DNA of 64,000 nucleotides from Trogon surrucura (GCA_020746105.1 CM036618.1:119089161-119153160); one strand, 5' to 3'; positions 11,090 to 23,775 are shown, counted from the stretch's first letter. The notes: generated from the sequence alone by a model not told the origin. Numbers and translations are program-made.

Positions 11090-12767
11090 GTGGGAATTTT
11101 CAATTTTTCGTTAATTAGGCTGCCTGCCCTGAGTGAAACGATGCCTTTCTTCCCAAAACACGACTGCTGGCCTCAGCCCTGTGCAAGAGACTGAGTGAAG
11201 AGAGACAGAGCTGAGGGCAGCTGAAAGGAGACTTTCAGATGGCTCTGTTAAATTAAGAAGCTAGTTTCAGGTCAGAAAATATTTGGTGATCTTGTGAGAA
11301 ACGTCTGAAACGGGACTGCAACAAGGAAGGGGTAGTGGTCACAGATGCTGAGGTTACAGATCTGCCCCACTTAACTGTGGGTATCTAAATGTGGGGCATT
11401 AAGCCTTTAACCTTTCTCCAGGGGATCCTTTTTTTCTCTAGAAACAAGAACTCTGGCTGCTGGACAAGGTACCTGAGGTAGGTGCCCACCACCAGCACAC
11501 GACTCGACCCCCAAGGATATGTCGCAGCGTGTGTGCATGTACAATTGAAGGAGAAAACCTCTTTTTAGCAGGTCCTGGGTAGTATTCCCTGCCATCAGGC
11601 TTTGCACACACTTACCCCTATCACCTTCTCCCCAGCATCTGCTTGGACATCTGTCCAGAATGGACACGTCATTAATTTCATGCAGGGTTGTAAATTGGTT
11701 TTAGCCACAGCATCCCTATGCAAGAGGTGGTTGATCATCAATGTCTGTAAATGATGAAAGAGAGCGATGGTCTCAGAAAGCTAAACCCGAAGTGACTACT
11801 TTGGTTTATATTATCCTAAGCAACAACACTGCAAACCTACTTCCAGCAAACCATCTATTTTTCATTTAACTAGGACAAAAGAATCGCTGATATAAACAAT
11901 TACTGCTGTTACATGATGCACTTGGCATGCGGCAGAGAGAAAACACATAGTTTTGTTACTTTTTTTTCGTTTTCCTCTTGTGGAAAACATCCAGTCTTAA
12001 CACCCCTTTCTCCTGGAAGAGACAGCTGCAGTTATTATTTCCTGATATTTCCAGCTTAGCAACTACCCATCTGTAGTTTTTTCATCACCAGTGTTTTACA
12101 CGTGTGTGACCAGCCTCAAGCAGTCTCACGATGACAAAAGTATTTGTGGATCCCTGATTTGTTACCTGCATACTTTTCCTTGTAGCTTTTTCTCACCAGT
12201 TTTAAATTGTCTCAGGAAATCTCCATGGGATTCCATGGATCAGATAACATGAAAGGGTCTGTAAACTTGACATATGTTGAATTGTGGGCTACTACACACA
12301 AAACAGTAATCCCTAGGCATCTTCTGGATCATCCATAAAGCTGCATACTCAGTCTTGGAGACAGCTATGACACGATCGAACTTAATTTATTGAGAAAGAA
12401 ATGAAAGAAAGGAATTATCAAAGACGAGAGAAGGAAATAAAGTTGGGAGTACACCTTGCTATCCCATTATTTAGTATTTACCAAAACAATACTGAGGATT
12501 TAGTAAGGAAAGTAGTTCTCAGAGAAGTTATTTTCCACTTTGGCACAGTTTCATGGCTTTCAGAATTAGGAATACCGCTCACCAATTAGGAACAAAAGAG
12601 AATTGCTAAAGAAGAACTTGTAAAGCCCTTCAGCTTGGCAACTGATCCTTCAGTAGACTTCCAGGGAAGCCGAGGAGAAAGCTGAGGAGCAATGCACAAC
12701 CTCCGTAGCTCGGTTCACAAGATGGGAAACCGGGTAACACGCCGAGCAGCTCTAGCACACCACCCAC

Positions 12768-12787
12768 ACCACCACCACCACCACCAC
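12768..12787. repeat. (ACC)n microsatellite
   Basis: There are nearly seven perfect ACC units, preceded by a C/A-rich lead-in. Confidence 0.9.
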
Positions 12788-13891
12788 TGCAGGGTGTTGC
12801 AGTGTTACCCCCCCTCTCACTGCTGGGCGGGACTCTGAGCCTGATGAGAACTGGAATCAGGATGGATCTTCCCATCTGAGCTCAGGTGGTCCTGGAAAAA
12901 AACCACTAATAGGTGCATTCAGTTAGAGACAGAATTACTCTTGCCCATCGCAAATACCCGCTTAAGTTAACAGCTGCTCAAGAACCCAGCTGACAAGACC
13001 ACAAATGAATTCAGCTACACCAAAAGAAGGTGAAGGCACTCATCTCCGAGCAGGTAATCCTCACACCGATGTCAGATTTTGGCTACCTCACTGCCACAGC
13101 CTGCCTCCGGCTTTACAAAAAAATCATAAACCAAAGGGTCACAAAGACAGACCTAACAGCCAGGTCTTCCAAGACCAACGTGTATGAGCAAAAGCCCCAG
13201 TAGCTTTTAGCAATTCAAACCTACAGCTGGGCTCAGCTTCGCGGTCTCAGCAAGACCTTCAAAAATGAAGGTTTGAGATTGAGCCAAGCTTCTTGTCAGC
13301 GCTTCGTACTTCAAGGCATTTGTATTTATAATTCCTGTTATTTAACACAACAGATCCGAGCATGACAAATCCTAGAAAACTGTTATAGTGGGGTCTTCGT
13401 TTCCAGGATTTGCACCAGGGCTTAACTAAATTAGAAAGTATTTGTATGGCATCTCCGTTTGAGCTGCTGGTTGATGTTTTATGTTTTAATGTTTTAAGTA
13501 AAGTTTATTATGACAAGTCAGTGAAAGTGCTTTTAGTAAGTCAATAAATCATGGACCTATCATATCACTGGGTGACAGCTATGCAAAGTATAGAAGGAAA
13601 TTTGATATTATTCCAACAAAACAGCAACTACAGCTACTTCCAGCTTAGCTGCAATGCCACATCAGCCTGCTGATTGTGAACTGAAGGGATAAATAATTAT
13701 ATTTTGGGGATGGAGAGCAAGGTCTCTGCAGATTTTTATCTGTCTGGTATTTCTAAAACTCTCTTGTGGGCGAAAAAGAAATTATTTATTTAATCCAAAA
13801 TAGTCCTCTGGATGCCCACCACTGAGTCTGTTCTATAATTACCTAATGTGGAGGAGTGGGGAAGGGACTGGGGAGAAACACAAAGCAGATG

Positions 13892-13909
13892 AAAAAAAAA
13901 AAAAAAAAA
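13892..13909. repeat. A18 homopolymer
   Basis: This is an uninterrupted run of 18 A. No retrocopied gene is recognisable upstream, so it is not called a processed pseudogene tail. Confidence 0.9.
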
Positions 13910-15274
13910 GAGGATAAAAAAGATTTCTGAGAGATTGAATTCAGTTTTGGCATCTCTCCAACCATATGGAAATCGAAGGGATGTTAAAAAAATTCTAAGA
14001 CGAGATGCACAGGACAAGGGTGGGAAGCTTCCCTCATTATTACCCTCAGGAGAAAAAGAAATAGCAAAGTTTTTTAGACACAAGACAGGAGCCCACGTGT
14101 CAGATCGCAGCATGTGCCTAAAGCTCAGTAAGAAAGCAACAATGACCTAATTACACCTTGAAATTGTTTACACCTGATCAGACACATATGGGAAGTCTTT
14201 CTTAGACACGAGGCAGAGTTGGAAGAAAAATTTGCGGGGAAAAGCTTCCTACCCTCTTCTCTTCCACACTCGGTGCTTTCAACCGCCTGGTATAGCTGAG
14301 AGCGACAGCAGCTGCTTATTGCCTGGTGCTGCCATAGCCCTGGGTCTGGCCTCCGTGGCAGCAGCATCCCAGATATTACATCACGGAAGGACTCACGGCT
14401 GGAAGGCATCAGGGGGGACCCATGTTGAAACCAAGTGTCTGGCTAAAATTAGACTAGAGCATCTACCGTCAGGTTTTCTTCAAATGTAAAGGGCAAAACC
14501 ACGTGCGTTCATTCTGGACACCGTTTCTTTCCTGACTCTAAATGAAGGGATTTAACATACACAAACCTCGTTGCAAGAGGATTGTTACGTTTAAAACCCG
14601 GAAAAATATCTATGGATTCCCCCGCCATCAGGGCAAACCACTGGGTCTGTTAAATACCACACTGGTATTTCACATAAGATTTGTAAAATTTGAGAAAACT
14701 GGGGAAAAGCCCTATAATCCGCTTTTGCCTTATCTCAAGATCCCAACCTCCTAATCACTTGCAGCTTGTGTCCTTTTCCAAGGAAGAGAAATACGCTCTA
14801 GTTTTAAAAGTGAATAAAGAGAAGGTACGATGAGCCTGTGAAGAAAGGCAAAAGAGAACTACGTACCAAATCTAGCTCCTCAGAGACACCCGTAACTTTA
14901 TTACTGCAGCCTTCTCAGTACGTGAACAGGTTCACAGCAAGACCTCCCGGGACAACGCTCAAAATCAAAACGACACAGGCAAAATGTGTGTCACCCAGAT
15001 TTCACGTGGGATAACCCACTATTCCTCCCCTAAATGCTCAGCAGCCAGCTGATATTGGCTTTGGGGAATATTGTATTTGGGGCACGTGCAAACACAAACC
15101 ACCTAGGAAAGACAGCACATTAGTGAAAGATACCCTTATCACTTATGCTTATCATTTAGGGAGAACCAGCAAGCTTAATCAAGGAGAGAAGTGGAAAATT
15201 GGCTTCAGAATCTGCTCCTTTACTGCTCCCGTCACTGAATGGGTACTCCTCAGACTTACGTTACAGTGCGAGAT

Positions 15275-15317
15275 GTGAGCAACCTTGGTCACATCACTTT
15301 CTTCCTGTCTCTCCCTG
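15275..15317 (+). repeat. Possible MIR-like SINE core remnant
   Basis: GTGAGCAACCTTGGTCACAT followed by CACTTTCTTCCTGTCTCTCC resembles the core and 3' part of MIR-type SINEs, where GTGACCTTGGGCAAGTCACTT is followed by CTCTCTGTGCC. The match is short and imperfect and could be chance. Confidence 0.25.
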
Positions 15318-16808
15318 CTCCCTTGGATAACCCTGTCCTTTCAAAGTGTAAGATCCTAAGGGTGAATTATCACACGCACTCATTTTAAAGCAACCGACTG
15401 TCGCACGTGGAGGATAAGACTGTAGTACAGCATCCCTGATAACTCTTCATACTCTGGTTGTATCTTCAGTCTTTCCTGCAGGGTCAGAGTCCTGCTCTTC
15501 TAGGCACTGTACATAAAAAAAGTGACATTTCTAGTCTTAAAAAGACCATCTTTGCCTCAGATACTGAGAAAAAAAAAATCTATTATGACATATCCACTGT
15601 TCAAACGACTTGAACATTCAGGTCTGAATGGGAAGACTGCTAAATGAGAGCATCTGTGATGTAATAAAGTTTACAATTAATGACTAAGCAGAAAAACTAA
15701 GCCTGCAAACTTCTAAGAAAATAACAGATGGACGATCTTAACTTTTGTTTTACCAAGTAAGACAAAAAGTAGACAGAAAAAGACAAAGGCACACTGTCTA
15801 ATCTCAAATAAGTACCGTAGTAATGAAAAAGGTGCTCACAGTGAATCACATGATCCAATGGGATTAATTATAATCAAGAAAAGAACGTAATTCTGTAAAA
15901 AATATGGGGTCCCGAAGTGGAGTATAAAGGTCAGAGGGCAAAGTCGGTGTAAAATACGATAGGGAAAGGGCAAGATGGAGAATTGAACAGAGCAAGATCA
16001 CAGCAGGGGTTAGGATAAATAAGACATTTTTAAGGTACATATGGAAGGATAGGGCAGTGAAGGAGACAGGAGGGCCTCTTAAAAATGGCAAGGGTAATTT
16101 ATTGACACACGTAGTAAGGGCATTGTTTAAGGGGAAAAAAAAATGAAATTAATTCTTCGCCTGAGTGTGCAGAGAGGAGAGGGGACAGATGCCAGAAAGA
16201 GACATAAATTTCCCAGAGGGGAAAGAAAAATGCTTAAGGAAATCAAGATCGTACCAGTGCTGGTGATCAAGAAAGTGGAATGTCAGAAAGCTGGAAAAAA
16301 AAAAAAATAATGGCAGGAACAAACGTGATGTATCCCAAAGTTTAGGGGAGAGGGGAAAAAATCCTGCGGAGACACTGAGAACCTGGAAAGCACTCGGCGG
16401 GTGCCGTACGCGCCGGCAGAAACCCGACACTGCGCTGCCATATGGTTAAAGCTAAATTCAGGTTGTGGATGCCACCCAGCAAGCTGGTATTTTTGCTTCA
16501 AAGACCTTTTGGCAGTAAAGGCAATTTTACTAGCAATAAAAAGGCCAGTCTTCTTTGCTTCCTTCTTGCTCGCCCAGTTTTCCTTTCCACCACCTGCTTT
16601 TTCGCAAAGTTAGCCGGTGGCAGAACGGGTGCCTGCGGGGGAATATTCCCGAGGAGCTGCGTGGCTGCCCCACGGCGCGGCTCAAATCCCCTGTTGCGGC
16701 TGCAGTCCTCGGTACCGCTCCCAACGTGCATTTCTACCTTTAAACTGACGTTTTTTAAAAAACCAGAAGCCTTACCAAAGACATAGGGGGTCTATTAAAC
16801 TGCGTATT
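15318..16808. other. Unique sequence with CpG-dense patches near 16390-16440 and 16610-16730
   Basis: About 8 CpGs lie in 16390-16440 and about 13 in 16610-16730. Overlapping open frames in both directions across 16283-16786 reflect the GC-rich composition rather than a recognised protein. No exon is supported. Confidence 0.45.
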
Positions 16809-17560
16809 AAATTGCAAAATCGGTGACACCTCAGTCTGCAAAAGCGATGGATCCTAAAGGATCCTACTCTGCCCTGATGAGGCCACATCTGGAATATTGT
16901 GTCCAGTTCTGGGCCCCTCAGCTCAAGAAGGACAGGGAGCTGCTGGAGAGAGTGCAGCGTAGAGCCACAGAGATGGTGAAGGGAGTGGAGCATCTCCCTT
17001 ATGAGGAAAGGCTGAAGGAGCTGGGGCTCTTTAGCTTGGAGAAGAGGAGGTTGAGGGGTGACCTCATTCATGTTTAGAAATATGTCAAGGGGGAGTGCCA
17101 GGAAGATGGAGCCAGGCTCTTTTCAGCGGCGTCCACTGACAAGACAAGGGGCAATGGGTGGAAGCTGGAACACAGGAGGTTCCATAAAAATATGAGGAAA
17201 AACTTTTTTACTGTGAGGGTGACCGAGCCCTGGCACAGGCTGCCCAGGGAGGGTGTGGAGTCTCCTTCTCTGGAGACATTCAAAACCCGCCTGGACGCGT
17301 TCCTGTGCGCTCTGCTGTAGGTGATCCTGCTCTGGCAGGGGGTTGGACTAGATGATCTTTAAGGTCCCTTCCAACCTCTAACATTCTGTGATTCTGTGAA
17401 ATTGCAAAATCGGTGACCTCAGTCTGCAAAAGCGACGGATCCTAAAGGAAATTGAAATTGCAAAATCGGTGACCTCAGTCTGCAAAAGCGATGGATCCTA
17501 AAGGATATTAAAATTGCAAAATCGGTGACCTCAGTCTGCAAAAGTGACGGATCCTGCAGG
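16809..17560. repeat. 56-bp tandem repeat, four copies, interrupted by CR1
   Basis: Copies begin with AAATTGCAAAATCGGTGAC at 16809, 17399, 17455 and 17511. The last three are exactly 56 bases apart. Each carries CTCAGTCTGCAAAAG and GGATCCT. Copy 1 has two extra bases (GACACCTCAG instead of GACCTCAG). The six bases joining copies differ (AAATTG between 2 and 3, ATATTA between 3 and 4). Copy 1 and copies 2-4 are separated only by a CR1 insertion. The unit has no resemblance to a CRISPR repeat-spacer structure. Function is unknown. Confidence 0.9.
16857..17399 (+). mobile_element. CR1 LINE 3' end, about 540 bp, 5'-truncated
   Basis: The copy encodes the C-terminal part of CR1 ORF2: [18 protein letters not shown], then [14 protein letters not shown], then [15 protein letters not shown]. 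The frame carries an in-frame TAG at 17075-17077, where the second CR1 copy in this window has TAC (Tyr), so it is not coding. The 3' end reads GGTCCCTTCCAACCTCTAAC and ends in ATTCTGTGATTCTGTGA, the usual CR1 terminus. It lies between units of the 56-bp repeat. The 3' sequence groups with the short copy at 55071. Confidence 0.95.
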
Positions 17561-17582
17561 ACTTGGCTCCGCACGCACCAGC

Positions 17583-17650
17583 TCAGCGTTAAGCACGTGA
17601 CGATTCCATTGACGCCAGTAGAATTGCTCACGAACGCCCATCTGAGCACA
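17583..17650. repeat. Probable ancient palindromic amniote repeat fragment
   Basis: GCGTTAAGCACGTGACGATT followed by CCATTGACGCCAGTAGAATT and GCTCACG resembles the old repeat with GTTAAGCACGTGCTTAA and CCATTGAAGTCAATGG cores, the same type as at 7262-7380. It is diverged and its boundaries are uncertain. Confidence 0.35.
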
Positions 17651-19149
17651 CGTGCTACAGCTCCGGCGAAGCAGCAGCAATTAAACCGGGCCTACAGCAC
17701 GTATGTCGTACGAACGGAAATAGCAAACGGAGCAGAAGAAGGACTAACGCTGGAGGGAGGTGGTGTCAGTGACAGGCACTTAAGCAAAGAGAGTCAGGCC
17801 CTAAAAGAATTTTTGGGGAATTTGGCTACGCTAAGAATAGACAGTACTTGGAGCAGCAACGGGGCAGCTGCTATTCGCAGAAGTTTAGAATGGCTATTCT
17901 AAACTTAGTGTGCGGGGTATTCAAAGGTGGTAAATACTGAAGGATATGCACAGATGTTACCAGGAAAAAAAAAAAAAATAAAATGCGCTGATTGAAGAGC
18001 ACGATCAGGCAAGGTGCTGAGTGCCAGTTCCTCAAAGGAGCTCCACCGATCTATACCAGCTGAAATCCAGCCCCCTACATGCTTCCTTTCACTCCTGGCA
18101 ATGAGATTTCAGAGCTCTGCATCACACGGGGACATTTTTTCACTGTGCAGGATCCTGTGCACGGGGCCTAATGCCACTGACGCCAAGGGCAGAGCTTTGA
18201 AAAACTCCCCGGGTTGGTACGGACTTTCGATGAGCACATCCAGTCCCATCACCTACAGCGCTTCCCCCACTTACCACTGGGTAACTGGCTTTACTCTGCT
18301 GGGGATGGCTTTGATAACACTCCCAACAAGCGCATAAACTAAGGTCGTGATAGTAAAACGGGTCGACAGCGAGCGCAACTGGATGCGTCAGGCATTCGCA
18401 GCGCAGGTGTGGGGAGGGCAGCAGGGAGAATTCAGATACGTGGTGCGAAACCTCAGGGATCAGCGGCCAGGGGCTGTGCGTTGTGCCCTTTGGGTGAAAC
18501 TCTGCCCGGCACTCACCCAGCGACCTTTGTCGACGCTAACGGCGTGCCTAAAATAAATAGAAGTGCAGCTGAGAAATTCAGGACAAGACAGAAATAAGAG
18601 CAGAAGCTGTAACTCTTTGGAAGATTTATAATTTATGACCGTTCCATGGCACGAGTTCAACTGCGACCTCTCAGCTGGCAGCTGTCTCTATGCTGCTTTC
18701 TCCTTCCACCTGCCTGGTGAGAAAACAGCCACCGTCTCTGCGAGCATGGATAAATCTGTCACAGTGACTTACACAATGAACTCTCCGGAGGGAGACTGAA
18801 GTAGTCCAGAGAATAAATCTAGCCCTCTGAAACAGTAGCAAGGTTGTCCAAGTTTACAGCATCTCCTTTTAACCCCTTTGGTGTGGACCTTAGTGGCCAT
18901 AATTATAAATGGCGCTACCTGACATGCCGAAGCCTCTGCTGCATGATGGATGTCTCGCTCAGGACAAGTCAGAGTGAGACACAAAAAGCATCCGGGGACA
19001 GGTCAATGACGCAATACACAGCTCTCATCTGACGTGGCAGCCCTGGGCTTTAAAGCCTTTCCCAAGGACATCCAGGTGGGCTAAATGGTTTTACAAGAGA
19101 AGAAAACATCTTTGCTGAAGTGCTCAGATCACAAGGACAAGGCACTGAA
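17651..19149. other. Unique non-coding sequence, nothing recognised
   Basis: An open frame of 125 codons ends at 17902 but begins inside the 56-bp repeat and resembles no protein I know. An A-rich run at 17967-17984 has no recognisable retrocopy upstream. The rest holds only short overlapping frames. Confidence 0.5.
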
Positions 19150-19197
19150 TTAGATCATTAGATTTTAAGGCCAAAAAGGCATTCTTAGTTTAGATGG
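19150..19197 (-). mobile_element. Old CR1 3'-end remnant
   Basis: TAGATCATTAGATTTTAAGG followed by CCAAAAAGGCATTC and TTTAGATGG resembles the complement of ancient CR1 tails, in which CATAGATTTTAAGGCCAGAA is followed by GGGACCATT and ATCATCTAG. It is only about 48 bases and clearly diverged. Confidence 0.35.
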
Positions 19198-22100
19198 ATT
19201 AACGGGCTCCTTCCACTCCTCCTACTCTTCTGCTGGGAATACGGCAGAAGTTAAATTGATGCTGAGTCTAACCCACGCCAGAAAGACACCATCCTCTAAC
19301 AAAATCCCTCTAAGGCAAAGCATCTCAGTATCCTCCAGCAACGTACTTCGACCAAACCAAATGGCTGGCCGTCACTGGGGATTACGGTTTGTAAGAGAAG
19401 CTAATGGCATTTTAAAATTAACAGTTTAAAAAACAAACATCAGACACTACTTCCTGTTCACCGTTAGTATTGAGGATTCATTTCTAAATAGTTTGTAAGT
19501 GCTTTGGACTGGGATTCATCTGTGTTGTGATAGATGGCAAATTCATTCTAACAGCTAGTCTACGAATGGCCCATCGCTGTAGCTTACCTTGAACACCTCC
19601 TGCCGATGTGCTTGGACACCTTTCAAATGTATTTACAACACGCCTATGACATCTGTTGAGCCACACAGAAACAGGACCTTAGTACAAAGGCAAGGGAACT
19701 ACAGAATCACACAACGTTACGGCCAGGACTGACGCCAACACCGTAAAATCCACCCTGGGCAAGCTCATTACTCTCACTAGACCATGGATTTATTCACGCA
19801 ATTTCTTTCTCCTGTAGCTCTCGTTTGCATCTGAGGTTGATGCAGTCTCACGAAGAAGGAAGCTTGTTCCAAGGCATCTGCAAAGCCACACTCAACTGCT
19901 TTGCTCCAGAGGGAGCCATAAATGGTAGAACAAGTGGGTGAACAAAGGCTGCTTCGCAACAAGGATTATTTTTACTTTTCTTCCAGACCCTGAAGAGTGT
20001 CCTGTGACTGTTCTATGCTGTTCTCATCCTTCTTTCATTCTGCTCCTCAAGCTTGTTTTATCTCCTCTGTTCCTCAAACCTCATTCACACACACACCAGA
20101 CGCAGCTTTCTTTTACTACGCTTGAATTGTTTTCACCCTTTATCCTGCTTAGATTGCAGCAGTCCACAACATTTGCCATTTCTTTACTAACAGAGAAGAA
20201 ACTTCATTGTGCAAAGGAGTGTTATTGGTCTGGAACTCCTGAAATTACAAGGCTTTTTATTCTATTATGGCAATAACACTCAAACCTTCTGGCCTCTAGA
20301 TCTGTCAGCAGTACTAGGAAGACCCCTCCCTCCGTCCTTATCCATTTTCCTGCTTTGTACCCGAAACTTTCAAAGAGCAGGGAGGTCTTTGATGGGACGC
20401 AAAGGAGCACTGACCAAAAGAAGGCTCAGTTTTCCAAGAGGTTTTCATGATAAAATTGAATGGCAAGACCAATAATCAGAGGCGCTTGGTAGGAGTCACT
20501 TTTGAACTACTTTGAGGAGTTCCTTTGGCACCGAGGCAGCCCACAAGCAAGGAACTGGACTGCAAACCTTCAAGGTGCTTTTCTAAGGAAAAATAAAAAA
20601 ACACACTGCCAAGAACTTCTGTGCAAGCGTACCCGTCTGAGTCCCAGCGTTATGAATGGCTGCGTGAAGAAATCACGCGACGTGCTACCCACGCTGACGA
20701 AGCCAGGTGCTCAGAGGTGCCAAGAACCCTCAACTTCCCATCACCCAAAGGGAGCAGAGGGAACTTCGGACGGCTTTATTCTCTTGCAGAACTGGGCACT
20801 GAACAACCAACTTTGCACAAGCTTTTCTCTTTAAACGCGAGTTTCCTTCTTGCTTAATTATCCGATTCCGAAAGCGTTTTGTTAGAAGCTGCGCGAGGCA
20901 AGTTCCAGTAAGGGGAGATGTACTGCAGTTTCCAAGGTTTAGCTCATAAAAACACTGTGGTAATCTTAATATCCCAGATACTGGTGACAGTACAGCAGGG
21001 CAACGTAGCGTATCTGTCTGTCACTTAAGGTAATGATCAGGTGGCTGTGACAGAGAGAAAAAGGAGAGAGGCAGAACAAGCTACTGGCCAGAGGAGGAAA
21101 ACTGCCGTACCTCATCGCTCTCCCGGCAGAGATTTTGTTCTCAGCCCATTCACTCCAGCATTTCACGTATCATCCTTCTCTTTCTTGCCTTTTTTCCAAC
21201 AATACAATTTGTATCCCCACAGGGCCTCATATCCCAGGTAAGACTTTATCCCTGCACGGCCTTAGGTACTATTACACAGCAGAAAGCTGACCCCGCTTTC
21301 TTTTAGATCTAAGGCGACAAGATCTCTGCTAGCGTTAGATTTTGACCGCCCCTAACTGATGTTCCTCCCCAGACTGCTAAAATCCCTTTCTCAGCATACC
21401 TATCTTCACGAATACGAGTTTCCAAGGTTCCCTCCAGTACATTGGTCACCGTCCACCCACCGTGGTGGTGTCTGAAGTGATGGATTGAGAGCACAGAGAC
21501 TCACAGCGTCAGAGCTGTACCAAGCTGCTTTCTTCTTCCTTGCCATTTATATCTGAAAAATGGGATATTATTGCTGGGCCTGGACGCGGAAACTCAAAAA
21601 GAAAAAGAAAAAAAAAAGAAGTCTGGGGAATAGCAATAAGGAATGTTGTGTGCTCAGCAAGATTTTGGAAGAAAGGAAATGATCTATTTTGTGAATTGAA
21701 ATTATCCCCTTAATGAATTTGGCTCACTATTTCGAGTCGAAGAAAAAAAAATACTCATACTTTATTTTTGTAAAAAAAAAAAAAAGTGTCAGCTGTCCAA
21801 AAATACTGAACAGCTGTCCTGAAATAGCAGATTTTCCTGTATGTTTTCTTTATGATTCAGTCCATTCCATAATTTTGCAATGAGAACTGCAGACAGTTCT
21901 ATTTTGCTTGCAAGAAGTATGCACAATATGGCATGTGCCTCATAATCTTCCGTGATTAATGTATAAAAACACGGTCAGAACATATTTATGCGATAGCTTG
22001 TAGAATTATAGAGACTGATCTTGGTTTCACTCATGGCCAATGGCTAAGGAGCACTTTAATCTGCTACAGGTGAAAAGGTAATGCAAACACTCTTGTGTTT

Positions 22101-23706
22101 ATTCAGGACAGCAGTTGGGAATATTTCATGCCGTATTTCAAATACAAATACTCTTTGGCTGTCTCCGAGTCAAGGAAATATAAAGTCATTAGTATATGGT
22201 TTTCTACAATCTATTGTAAATATTAAAATTACACAGGTCATTTGACCCAAATTGAGATTTCTGCCTAGTTTCTTCACAATCTTGGCTTCCAGGGGACTGT
22301 GAGAGGAAGCAGTCTTCACCACGACATCACAGTGCTGCAAAGCCCACTCCAGAATTGAGTGGGAACGGGATTTCATGACATTCTTGGCAGAGGCTTCAAG
22401 CCACCTAAAGACTGAGAGCGAGGGTGTGCTGCCACCTGAGTCAACGGGGAAGCTCCCTTTGCCTTTCAAGCCTAAACACTGTTTTAAAACAAAAAAAAGC
22501 CTTATGCAAACAGAATTCTTGAATCTTTTTTTTTTCTTTTCTGACCCTCACCTGCTGTCAGTTGGATTGCTGTTTTGGTGTTTGCATGAGAACCCTTACT
22601 AAGGAGTCTCCAAGGAAGAGCTTACACAGACTGGCCATGCTGAGCGTTCAGCAGGGCAGCTGAGGTGATTGTTTTATGCAGGCTTGGACTCATTTTCATA
22701 ACAAGGGAAATCCTCTACAAGGATCTAAGAGGTGAAGCGTCCCAGGCAAATCCCCTCATTGCAAAGAGCATCTCTTTGGTAGGGTTACAGTTCATTCGAC
22801 GTATTTCTTCTCAGGAGGTTTGTGCTTCCTCTGCAAGTTGAACTTCCAAGTCTAAAACTACTCAGTGTTCTTCTTGGGCTTCATGTGCTAAGAAATGAGT
22901 CTCCATCCCAAGCTCCTAATACAAAAAACATTTTGTCTATATAAAACACTAACTCTAGGAACACTTAAACGAGGAACAATGGGATAAAACTCCAGCAGCA
23001 AAGTGCTCATGTACCAAGTTGCATTCACATCCCAGACTCTTTCTTCTACTTCTCCCCCATTCCAACCATCCCATCTTTCCAAAAGCTCCATCTGCTCAAT
23101 CTCTTTTTTTGCCACGTGCCTCAAAAGCCTCAGGTTGGGCAGTTTTTTGCAGTTCATCTCTGCTCCGTAAAACCCTGGAGAGAACCCTGGAAGACAATGG
23201 AACCGAAACAAAACAGGAGAGATCAAAACAACCCCAAACACGTTCTGGGTCAAGCCGACATCTGATATAGGGGCTACACCTTCACTGAAGTCCTTCGTTG
23301 AACGTTTTCACTGCCTGTGCTCTTCAAGCTGAGTTTGACTCATGATACAGCCCGAGATAACATATTGTCTGAAGCCTAGAGTACCTTAGCTCAGCCTTGC
23401 ATACAACTGCAGAGTTGTTTTTCATCTACTTTGAATATTCAAGTGATCCAAGCAGTCAGTCAGCCATGAATAGCAATATATTAAGCCTTGGGCACTTTCA
23501 GTTTCACAGACAGAAGTTACATCCAGTAGCACAGGGTTCTCTCTGAAAAACAAACTCCAGCTCTGTGTTCATATGATAACTCACTTCAGTCTGAAGTTCA
23601 TTATTGAAAAAAAAGCCAGATACTAATGCATGGGAGCTTGGGAGGCCTGGATACAGTACCTGGCTCTAATAAGGACTTTTTAGCAATTTACCCTCAGAAG
23701 TTACTA
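19198..23706. other. Unique sequence with a possible regulatory stretch near 21880-22110
   Basis: A weak CR1-tail-like trace (ACAGAATCACACAACGTTAC) sits at 19701-19720. Positions 21880-22110 are AT-rich with GTGATTAATG and TAATGCAAAC motifs and lack repeat signatures. A-rich tracts lie near 21602-21617 and 21771-21785. No exon is supported. Confidence 0.45.
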
Positions 23707-23775
23707 CCTTACCTCAGGCACCTGAGTTAGGATCCACACACACTCAATGGAGACACGTAAGACGCCTGAGGTAGG
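23707..23775. repeat. Imperfect hairpin, probably an old inverted-repeat element
   Basis: The left arm CCTTACCTCAGGCACCTGAG (23707-23726) pairs with the right arm at 23754-23775, which contains GCCTGAGGTAGG. The core ACCTCAGGC/GCCTGAGGT pairs perfectly over 9 bases. The motif style (short TTAGG and GCACCT-like words around CAATGG) resembles other ancient palindromic amniote repeats here. A structured RNA is possible but not supported. Confidence 0.35.

Larger units (their letters stand above)
11090..15274. other. Unique non-coding sequence with two simple repeats
   Basis: An (ACC)n tract of about 20 bases lies at 12768-12787 and an 18-A run at 13892-13909. Short frames around 14125-14489 overlap on both strands and are unrecognised. 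No young retroposon end is visible. Confidence 0.5.

Noticed and set aside
16809-17560. Regularly spaced repeats as a CRISPR-like array
   Set aside because: Units are directly tandem at 56 bases with no variable spacers, and the genome is avian.
17525-17902. 125-codon frame as a gene or retrocopy before the A-rich run at 17967
   Set aside because: It starts inside the 56-bp repeat and crosses an old repeat fragment. There is no recognisable parent gene or poly(A) signal.
23762-23775. TGAGGTAGG as a let-7-like microRNA
   Set aside because: Only the first nine bases resemble let-7 and the following sequence and hairpin geometry do not fit.
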